From NCBI GenBank assembly GCA_023412995.1, contig JAEZQS010000044.1, positions 1 to 6,314 on the forward strand: a stretch of 6,314 nt of DNA, read 5' to 3'. The notes beneath the pieces were generated by a model. That model ran no database searches and was not told where the DNA came from. It was given only the letters and a program-made list of their open reading frames with translations. Within the stretch, counting starts at the first letter, position 1, and every line of letters starts with the position of its first letter. Position numbers and translations under genes: made by a program. Origin of the DNA: Pseudomonadota bacterium. Lineage in GTDB: Bacteria > Pseudomonadota > Gammaproteobacteria > Xanthomonadales > Rhodanobacteraceae. This document shows positions 1 to 6,314 of the stretch, in pieces.

Positions 1-786
1 CGCTTCGACCTGCTGGCGCAGGCGCTGTACGAGTTCACCTGGAATGCGTATTGCGACTGGTTCCTCGAACTCGCCAAGCCGGCCCTCGCGGGCGGCGACG
101 CCGCGGCGGCCGCCTCGACCCGGCGCACGCTGGTGCGCGTGCTCGACGCCACCCTGCGCGCCCTGCACCCGCTGATGCCCTTCATCACCGAGGAGATCTG
201 GCAGGCGCTGCGCCAGGGCACCGGCATCGCACCTGCCGCCGGCGACGCGGCCTCCATCTCGCAGTGCGCCTGGCCGCAGGCGACCGACTTCCCGGTCGAT
301 GCCGCGGCCTGCGGCGAAATCGAGTGGCTGCAGGCGGTACTGACCCAGGTCCGCCGCATCCGCAGCGAAATGAACGTGCCACCCGGCAAGGAAATCGCCC
401 TGCTCTACGCCGGGGGCACCGCCAACGATCGCGCGCGCCAGGGGAAGTTCGCAGCCGCCATCGCGTTCCTGGCACGGGCCGGCGCGCAGCACTGGCTCGC
501 CGAAGGCGAAGCCGAACCGGCTGCCGCAGCGGCCATCGTCGGCGAGATGCGGGTGCTGATCCCGCTGGCCGGCCTGATCGACCTCGATGCCGAGCGCCAG
601 CGCCTGGAACGCGAGATCCGCCGCGTGCAGGGCGAGATCGCGCGCTGCGAAGGCAAGCTCGGCAAGGACACCTTCGTCGCCAACGCACCGGCCGCGGTGG
701 TGGCGCAGGAGCGCCAGCGGCTGGCCGACTTCAGTACCACGCTGGCCGCGCTCGAGGCGCAGCTTGCCCAACTGGCGAGCGCGTGA
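1..786 (+). CDS. valS: Valyl-tRNA synthetase, C-terminal part (5' end outside window)
   Basis: The frame is open from base 1 and ends at TGA 784-786, giving the last 261 residues. The enzyme is a cytoplasmic class I synthetase that charges tRNA-Val and edits mischarged threonine. The catalytic and editing domains lie upstream of the window, so their motifs cannot be checked. The anticodon-binding helical domain is visible: fragment residues 10-27 (YEFTWNAYCDWFLELAKP) and 56-68 (HPLMPFITEEIWQ) are characteristic of ValRS. Residues 186-193 (LIPLAGLI) lead into a charged coiled coil at about 194-257, containing FVANAPAAVV near 225-234. This is the typical ValRS C-terminal arm that contacts the tRNA. 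The end looks intact and is not truncated. Any in-frame GTG (such as 133) is internal and not a start. No T-run terminator follows the stop, so transcription may continue toward metK. Confidence 0.96.
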   Translation, partial: RFDLLAQALYEFTWNAYCDWFLELAKPALAGGDAAAAASTRRTLVRVLDATLRALHPLMPFITEEIWQALRQGTGIAPAAGDAASISQCAWPQATDFPVDAAACGEIEWLQAVLTQVRRIRSEMNVPPGKEIALLYAGGTANDRARQGKFAAAIAFLARAGAQHWLAEGEAEPAAAAAIVGEMRVLIPLAGLIDLDAERQRLEREIRRVQGEIARCEGKLGKDTFVANAPAAVVAQERQRLADFSTTLAALEAQLAQLASA

Positions 787-834
787 CGGCGCCCGGCCGA
801 CGTTGCGCCGACACCTGCCGGCAGCCGGCGGCAC

Positions 835-863
835 CTGCACGCGCCGCCGCCGCGGTGTATTAT
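835..863 (+). promoter_or_regulatory. Candidate sigma-70-type promoter for metK
   Basis: TATTAT at 858-863 matches five of six bases of the TATAAT -10 consensus and is AT-rich in an otherwise GC-rich gap. It lies about 50 bases upstream of the metK start, so transcription would begin near 870, just before the TCCA repeat. The hexamer at the ideal -35 distance (CTGCAC, 835-840) matches the consensus poorly, with only the TG in place. The call therefore rests mainly on the -10 box and its position. No palindrome resembling tandem MetJ boxes and no riboswitch that I recognise is present in the gap. Confidence 0.42.
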
Positions 864-872
864 CCGCGACCT

Positions 873-891
873 TCCATCCATCCATTCATCC
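873..891 (+). repeat. Short TCCA tandem repeat in the metK leader
   Basis: Three perfect TCCA units (873-884) are followed by one variant unit TTCA (885-888) and a partial TCC (889-891). The repeat lies between the candidate -10 box and the ribosome binding site of metK, so it would be in the 5' untranslated RNA. It contains ATCC three times (876-879, 880-883, 888-891), the complement of GGAT in the Shine-Dalgarno region at 900-903. It is too short to call a proven variable locus. Confidence 0.7.
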
Positions 892-903
892 GTATTGAAG
901 GAT
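880..903 (+). promoter_or_regulatory. metK ribosome binding site and possible sequestering hairpin
   Basis: GAAGGA at 897-902 is the only Shine-Dalgarno-like sequence before metK. It sits 11 bases from the metK ATG at 914, which is on the long side, and 3 bases from an upstream ATG at 906, which is short. It can fold back on the leader: ATCC 880-883 with GGAT 900-903 and TTC 885-887 with GAA 897-899, giving seven pairs with one bulged A (884) and a nine-base loop. Another option is CCTTC 870-874 with GAAGG 897-901. Either fold would hide the ribosome binding site. The pairing is seen in the sequence; any regulatory role is inference. Confidence 0.4.
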
Positions 904-905
904 AT

Positions 906-913
906 ATGCCGCG

Positions 914-917
<4 letters not shown>
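906..917 (+). CDS. Three-codon mini-ORF (Met-Pro-Arg) overlapping the metK start
   Basis: ATG CCG CGA TGA occupies 906-917 in a different frame from metK. Its TGA (915-917) overlaps the metK ATG (914-916) as ATGA, the classic arrangement for translational coupling. The Shine-Dalgarno GAAGGA (897-902) is 3 bases away, closer than is ideal for initiation at 906. The peptide itself is not expected to have a function. If used, the frame would act by delivering a terminating ribosome to the metK start. It may be chance, as a four-codon frame is easily found by accident. Confidence 0.25.
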
Positions 918-2149
<1,232 letters not shown>

Positions 2150-2173
2150 CGCGGCAGCGCAGGCACGGGTACC

Positions 2174-2193
2174 CCGGGGGCACCGGCCCCCGG
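2174..2193 (+). terminator. Strong GC hairpin after metK, no T-run
   Basis: CCGGGGGC (2174-2181) pairs perfectly with GCCCCCGG (2186-2193) around an ACCG loop, giving eight G-C pairs starting 25 bases after the metK stop. The bases after it (TAAGCTCC) contain no T-run, so it is not a textbook intrinsic terminator. It could attenuate transcription, protect the 3' end of the metK message, or simply reflect GC-rich sequence. It separates metK from the following exported-protein gene. Confidence 0.35.
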
Positions 2194-2238
2194 TAAGCTC
2201 CGCGCTGGTTCGTCCCCGTCCCTGCCGCCACCCTCCCC

Positions 2239-3285
2239 ATGCCCAACCCGCGCCTGACTGCCGCCGCTTTCCTCCCGTTGCTGCTGGCGGCCCTGGCCGC
2301 CCTTGCCGTCCCGCCAGCGTCGGCCGGACCGGTGGAACCGCCGCTGGAACTGCTGTTCGCGCCGGACAACCGGCTGGTGGCTGGCGAGCTCCTGGAAGTG
2401 AACCCGCCGGCGCGCCTGGTGTTCAGCCGCCGCGAGGTGCTGTCCGGACAGGACGACGTGCCCGAGCGCATCGACGTGCGCGCGCCGGAGGCAGCGGTGC
2501 GCGGCGCGCGCATCGGCGAGGCGTACCTGTTCGGCTACACCTTCCTGCGCAAGGACCCGCGCGGGCCGGAGCGCGAAATGGTGGACAAGGAAGGCGCGCG
2601 CCTGCTGGACAGCATCGGCCTCGAACCGGCGCTGTTCCATGACACCCCCGCGGCACGCGCCATCCTCGCCCAGGCCAGCACCCGCGATGGCCGCGAATCA
2701 CGCAAGCTGCTGGTCCTGCTGCTCGATGCCCTTGCCGGCGACGATCCCTCGCTGCGGGTGCTCGCGGCGGGGCAGCTGGCACAGGACCCCGAAGCGGCCG
2801 AGCGGCTGCGGCGCGGCGACCGCGCGGCGATCGAAGCCGTCGCGCGCAACCCGGCCACGCCGGCGGGCGTGCGACGCACCTTGCTGATGGCGGCGTGGCG
2901 TCGCCCGGAAGCGCTCGGCGACTGGTGGAAGGCTGCCGCGCTGGACATGGTGACAACTACGCCCGCAGGCGGATATGCTGGTGCGGCTACGGACCCATCC
3001 GGCCTCGCCCTCGCAGCTCTCGAGCTGCTCGACGCGCGGCACGTCCCGGTTCCCGCCGAGGCGCTGCAGCGCTGGGTGAGGAGCGGGGAGCCGCTGCTGG
3101 TGGAGCGGGCGGGTTCAATGTTGCGGCGGGAGTCGCCGGCACTGGAGCGCAAGGCCATTGGCGAAGCCCTGGCCGACCCCGCCCTGCCCGCGGCGCATCG
3201 CAAGTTCCTCAACGATCATCTGCGCCGCCTCGAACGCCATGACGGCGGTGCGAAGGCGCCGAAGGACGGAACCGGACGATCGTGA
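2239..3285 (+). CDS. Exported protein of unknown function, probable helical-repeat fold
   Basis: I do not recognise a named family. The 348-residue product begins with a clear Sec signal peptide: Arg5, a hydrophobic run at about 7-24 (LTAAAFLPLLLAALAALAV) and a likely cut after ASA (27-29). The mature protein is therefore periplasmic or secreted. It has no cysteine, so it is not a lipoprotein and has no disulfides. Residues 36-105 look like a small beta-rich region. From about 135 to 335 the protein is Ala/Leu-rich with amphipathic helices (for example 155-166, 171-181, 186-202, 208-219, 300-312, 318-333), reminiscent of HEAT-like repeats. The tail (335-348) is hydrophilic. An in-frame TAA at 2194 and the lack of any other start codon in between fix ATG 2239 as the start. 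No Shine-Dalgarno precedes it; the upstream bases are pyrimidine-rich. A gene for a large secreted protein follows after 76 bases. Confidence 0.85.
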   Translation: MPNPRLTAAAFLPLLLAALAALAVPPASAGPVEPPLELLFAPDNRLVAGELLEVNPPARLVFSRREVLSGQDDVPERIDVRAPEAAVRGARIGEAYLFGYTFLRKDPRGPEREMVDKEGARLLDSIGLEPALFHDTPAARAILAQASTRDGRESRKLLVLLLDALAGDDPSLRVLAAGQLAQDPEAAERLRRGDRAAIEAVARNPATPAGVRRTLLMAAWRRPEALGDWWKAAALDMVTTTPAGGYAGAATDPSGLALAALELLDARHVPVPAEALQRWVRSGEPLLVERAGSMLRRESPALERKAIGEALADPALPAAHRKFLNDHLRRLERHDGGAKAPKDGTGRS

Positions 3286-3345
3286 CCTCGATGGCGGAAT
3301 GACGGCGTCCGCTGCCGAAGCAAATCTTGCCGCCATGCCTTCGCT

Positions 3346-3352
3346 GGGGGAG
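3346..3352 (+). promoter_or_regulatory. Ribosome binding site that sets the start of the large secreted protein
   Basis: GGGGGAG at 3346-3352 lies nine bases before ATG 3362. Earlier in-frame ATGs at 3158, 3299 and 3335 lack a comparable site and would put extra polar residues before the signal peptide. The frame that starts at 3158 would also overlap the preceding gene by more than 120 bases. This site is the main reason for choosing 3362. Confidence 0.7.
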
Positions 3353-3361
3353 TCTTCGACC

Positions 3362-6235
3362 ATGCTTCTGTCGCGTTTCCATCTGGCCGCCCTGGGTGCG
3401 GCCGCGTTCCTGGCCTGTGGAGCTGCCGCCAACGCGGCGGACCAGACGCCCACGGTGATCCATGCCACCCGGCATGACGTGTCCGCGCCGATGCGCGACA
3501 TCATCCGCACCATGCCGCCGCAGGCGCCGATGGGCACCGAGGAAGAACCCTTCCTCGTTCCCAACATCCTGCTCAAGCCGAGCCTGCCGCGCGTGCTGCG
3601 CGAGCCGGCGTACCCGGGCATCCAGCGCATGCCGACCGGCGTGCCGGGCCCGGCGGTGGACCTCAGCTTCGACGGCATCAACCAGGCCACCTCGGGCTGC
3701 GGCTGCCTGCCCCCCGACACCAACGGCGACGTCAGCGACCAGCACTACATCCAGTGGGTCAACAGCTCGTGGGCCGTCTACGACAAGCTCACCGGAACCC
3801 AGGTGCAGGGCGCCACGCCCGGCAACTCGTTCTTCGTCGGCTTCGGCGGCAAGTGCGAGACCACCAATGCCGGCGACCCGCTGGCGCTGTGGGACCCGCA
3901 GGCGCAGCGCTGGGTGATGAGCCAGTTCGTGACCAGCGCGCCGTACGCGCAGTGCGTGGCCGTCTCGACCAGCGCCGACCCGCTCGGCACCTACAACCGC
4001 TACGAGTTCAACTGGCCGTTCTTCGGCGACTACCCCAAGATGGGCGTGTGGACCGACGAGAGCGGCACGCAGGACGCCTACCTGCTGATCACGCACGAGT
4101 TCGGCGGCGGCAGCTCGTTCCAGGGCGCGGCGCTGATCGCGATGGAGCGCGACAAGATGCTGGCCGGAGAAGCCGACGCCGCCATGGTCCGCTTCGGCGG
4201 CTTCGACGCCTACGGCGTCGAACCGTTCAACCTGATCGGCAACGTGCCGGCACCGAACGGCAGCTGCCCCGGCTACGTGCACTTCGACGCCAACACCAGC
4301 TCGTACCTGTTCTGGGACATGTGCCTGGACTGGACCAACCCGGGCAGCACCAGCGTTTCGCCGGTCACCGCGGTGCAGGGCGCGTCGTTCTCGCCGTTCT
4401 ATGACAGCGTGGCGCAGCAGGGCACGGCCAACGGGCTCGACTCGTTCGGCACCCACATCATGTACCGCGCCAACGTGCGCGCGTTCCCGGAAGATGCGCC
4501 CTACCGCATGTCGCTGGTGGTCAACCACACCGTGCAGGGCGACACCCAGCAGGCCGGCATCAACTGGGTGCACCTGGCGCTGAAGTCGACCAACGTCGCC
4601 GGCGGCGACCGTGTGTTCGCCGACTACTTCGACGGCGTCGCCGTGCCGCCGCTGCCGGTTCCCGCCGCGGCGCTCGACAAGGTGATCGTCGACCAGGGCA
4701 CGTTCGCACCCGACGCGACCAACCGCTGGATGGGCGGCATCGCGATGGACGGCAGCGGCAACATCGGCGTCGGCTATTCGCAGTCCGACAGCGCCATGCA
4801 CCCGCAGATCCAGGTCACCGGCCGCACGCTCGACGACGCCCGCGGCACCCTGCGTGACGAACAGAACTGCACCGAAGGCGTCGCCAACGGCTCGCAGACC
4901 AGCAGCAGCGGCCGCTGGGGCGACTACTCGTCCATGAGCGTCGATCCGGTCGACCAGTGCACGTTCTATTTCACCAGCGAGTACTACGCCAGCACCGCGT
5001 CCTCGGCGTGGCGCACGCGCGTGTGTTCGTTCAAGTTCGACGGTTGCGGCGAACCCGACTTCGCGCTGGTCAGCGACACGCCGCAGCGCATCGAGATGTG
5101 CGGCGCGACCAACAGCCAGGATCCGTCGTGGAACCTGCGCGCGGGCGTGCTGAACGGCTTCAGCGGCCCGGTCACGCTGACCGCGACGGGCGTTCCCCCG
5201 GGCGCGGTGCCGACCTTCTCGGCCAACCCACTGCAGGCTCCCGGCAACAGCACGCTGACCCTCACCGGCGGCGCCGCGCTCGCTTCCGGCGAGTACGCGC
5301 TGGAAGTGGACGCGACCAGCGGCAGCCTGACCCGCTCGGTCGCGCTGGAGTTCGGCATTTCCGAAGACGCGCCGGCGGTGCCGGTTCTCGTCGCGCCGGC
5401 CAATGGCGCCACCGGCGTCAAGGTCCACCCGACGCTCAGCTGGGATGCCGTCCCCGGCGCCCTCAGCTACACGGTCGAGGTCGCCAGCGACGCCGGCTTC
5501 GCCAACATCGTCGCCAGCGCGACGGTGGAGGCCGCGACGTGGGCCGTCGACACCGTGCTCGACAGCGAGACGCCGTACTTCTGGCGCGTCACCCCGCACA
5601 ACTACTGCGGCGACGGCCCGGTCTCGTCCACCTTCGGCTTCACCACCGGCGTCCCGGGTGAATGCCCGTCCGGCACCACCGCCAGCACCGTGTTCCTCGA
5701 CGACTTCCAGGGCGGCGTGAACGGCTGGACGGCGGACGGCAGCGGTGCGACCGGCTGGACGCAGATGGCGGCCCCGGCAGGCACCGGCCTGACGACCACC
5801 GTCTGGGGCGTGCCCAACAACGCCACCACCAGCGACCGCGGCCTGGCGTCGCCGGTGATCGCCCTGCCCGCCGGCGTGCAGGCGACGATTCTCTCGTTCG
5901 ACACCTACCACTCGTTCGAGATCGATGGCGCGGGTTGCTGGGACAACGGCACGATGCAGCTGAAGGTCGGCGCCGGCGCGTTCAGCTACCTCGACAACAG
6001 CCGCCTGTTCACCGATCCGTACGACGGCATCGTGTCGCCGGGCGAGGCCAACGCCGGCGATTTCGCGTGGTGCCATGCGCCTTCCAGCGTGCCGATCCAC
6101 TCGATCGTCGATCTCGACGGCTTCGAGGGCCAGTCGGTGCAGCTGCGCTGGCGCGCGGTGACGGACTCCAACACCACCGCCCCGTCGCCGAACGGCATGT
6201 ACATCGACAACGTCAAGGTCGAGGTCTGCCAGTGA
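3362..6235 (+). CDS. Large secreted multidomain beta protein (propeller-like domain, Ig-like, FN3-like, C-terminal jelly-roll-like)
   Basis: The 957-residue product starts with a Sec signal peptide (Arg5, hydrophobic core 8-19, likely cut after ANA at 23-25). No enzyme motif such as HExxH is seen. Domains by eye: a pro-like linker (26-98); a large domain of about 100-562 with PPDTNGDVSDQHYIQWVN (117-134) and GRWGDYSSMSVDP (517-529), features I associate with secreted beta-propeller-type proteins; a beta-sandwich at about 565-665 (FSGPVTLTATGVPPGA, 600-615); a fibronectin-III-like domain at 672-762 (PTLSWDAVPGALSYTVEV, 690-707; PYFWRV, 738-743); and a C-terminal jelly-roll-like domain at 768-957 ending in MYIDNVKVEVCQ, similar in style to MAM or immune-inhibitor-type carbohydrate or adhesion modules. 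Sixteen cysteines remain in the mature protein, which suits disulfide formation outside the cytoplasm. It is likely an extracellular or surface protein for binding; a role in adhesion or degradation is inference. The domain names come from recognition, not from a search. Confidence 0.88.
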   Translation: MLLSRFHLAALGAAAFLACGAAANAADQTPTVIHATRHDVSAPMRDIIRTMPPQAPMGTEEEPFLVPNILLKPSLPRVLREPAYPGIQRMPTGVPGPAVDLSFDGINQATSGCGCLPPDTNGDVSDQHYIQWVNSSWAVYDKLTGTQVQGATPGNSFFVGFGGKCETTNAGDPLALWDPQAQRWVMSQFVTSAPYAQCVAVSTSADPLGTYNRYEFNWPFFGDYPKMGVWTDESGTQDAYLLITHEFGGGSSFQGAALIAMERDKMLAGEADAAMVRFGGFDAYGVEPFNLIGNVPAPNGSCPGYVHFDANTSSYLFWDMCLDWTNPGSTSVSPVTAVQGASFSPFYDSVAQQGTANGLDSFGTHIMYRANVRAFPEDAPYRMSLVVNHTVQGDTQQAGINWVHLALKSTNVAGGDRVFADYFDGVAVPPLPVPAAALDKVIVDQGTFAPDATNRWMGGIAMDGSGNIGVGYSQSDSAMHPQIQVTGRTLDDARGTLRDEQNCTEGVANGSQTSSSGRWGDYSSMSVDPVDQCTFYFTSEYYASTASSAWRTRVCSFKFDGCGEPDFALVSDTPQRIEMCGATNSQDPSWNLRAGVLNGFSGPVTLTATGVPPGAVPTFSANPLQAPGNSTLTLTGGAALASGEYALEVDATSGSLTRSVALEFGISEDAPAVPVLVAPANGATGVKVHPTLSWDAVPGALSYTVEVASDAGFANIVASATVEAATWAVDTVLDSETPYFWRVTPHNYCGDGPVSSTFGFTTGVPGECPSGTTASTVFLDDFQGGVNGWTADGSGATGWTQMAAPAGTGLTTTVWGVPNNATTSDRGLASPVIALPAGVQATILSFDTYHSFEIDGAGCWDNGTMQLKVGAGAFSYLDNSRLFTDPYDGIVSPGEANAGDFAWCHAPSSVPIHSIVDLDGFEGQSVQLRWRAVTDSNTTAPSPNGMYIDNVKVEVCQ

Positions 6236-6248
6236 CCTGACGGGTCAC
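6232..6248 (+). repeat. Inverted repeat spanning the stop codon of the large secreted protein
   Basis: GTGACC (6232-6237) and GGTCAC (6243-6248) form a perfect six-pair hairpin around a five-base loop (TGACG). The stem contains the TGA stop codon at 6233-6235. A second hairpin, the intrinsic terminator, follows 17 bases later. The stem may help stabilise the 3' end of the message, but a six-pair repeat can also occur by chance. Confidence 0.45.
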
Positions 6249-6264
6249 CCCAGGCACCAACCGG

Positions 6265-6294
6265 ACGGGCCGCGCAAGCGGCCCGTGCGTTTTT
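6265..6294 (+). terminator. Intrinsic (Rho-independent) terminator
   Basis: ACGGGCCGC (6265-6273) pairs with GCGGCCCGT (6278-6286), nine perfect pairs closed by a stable GCAA (GNRA-type) tetraloop. Five T residues (6290-6294) follow three bases after the stem. It begins 30 bases after the stop of the large secreted protein and ends this transcription unit. The remaining bases to 6314 are G/C-rich with nothing recognisable. Confidence 0.88.
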
Positions 6295-6314
6295 GAGGGG
6301 GGCGGCCCGCGGGG

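Noticed and set aside
811..833. GC-rich partial inverted repeat after valS as a possible terminator
   Set aside because: The best stem is only GCCG with CGGC around a five-base loop and no T-run follows, so it is not distinguishable from background in GC-rich DNA.
787..913. SAM or SAH riboswitch upstream of metK
   Set aside because: I could not find the multi-helix arrangement of the known families, and the likely transcript leader (about 870-913) is too short for most of them.
3293..3313. Hairpin GCGGA/TCCGC between the two exported-protein genes as a terminator
   Set aside because: Only five pairs with a nine-base loop and no T-run; too weak to separate the two genes.
3399..3421. Lipoprotein signal (lipobox) around Cys19 of the large secreted protein
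   Set aside because: The residues before the cysteine are F-L-A, which fit the lipobox poorly, and a normal signal peptidase I site (ANA, 23-25) follows closely.
3209..6100. A 963-codon open frame on the minus strand opposite the large secreted protein
   Set aside because: The translation is a monotonous Arg/Ala/Gly/Val/His-rich sequence with no domain I recognise. Long antisense frames without stops are common opposite GC-rich genes, while the + strand frame has a signal peptide, a ribosome binding site, domains and a terminator.

Overview
The window is a GC-rich (roughly 70% by eye) stretch of bacterial chromosome with every gene on the + strand. The MetK protein closely resembles the gammaproteobacterial enzyme but has an extended C-terminal segment that I recall from Xanthomonas MetK. 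With the high GC and the secreted multidomain protein at the right end, this points to a Xanthomonadaceae-type organism (Lysobacter, Luteimonas, Xanthomonas relatives). That assignment is inference from sequence character, not a database result.

Layout from left to right: (1) the 3' end of valS (valyl-tRNA synthetase: anticodon-binding domain and C-terminal coiled coil), stopping at 786; (2) a 127-base gap holding a likely promoter -10 box, a short TCCA tandem repeat able to pair with the Shine-Dalgarno, and a three-codon reading frame that overlaps the next start as ATGA; (3) metK, S-adenosylmethionine synthetase, complete (914-2149); (4) an 89-base gap with a strong GC hairpin lacking a T-run; (5) an unrecognised exported protein of 348 residues, probably alpha-helical and repeat-like (2239-3285); (6) a 76-base gap with a good ribosome binding site; (7) a large exported multidomain beta protein of 957 residues (3362-6235); (8) a hairpin over its stop codon, then a clear intrinsic terminator (6265-6294).

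valS and metK are housekeeping genes with no direct functional link. The two exported-protein genes lie in the same direction with no terminator seen between them and share the terminator at the right end, so they may be co-transcribed, but nothing in the sequence proves a joint function. I see no mobile element, CRISPR array, tRNA, rRNA or recognisable defence system. The points most worth a second look are the metK leader (mini-ORF plus anti-Shine-Dalgarno repeat) and the architecture of the large secreted protein. I do not see convincing evidence for a wholly new system.
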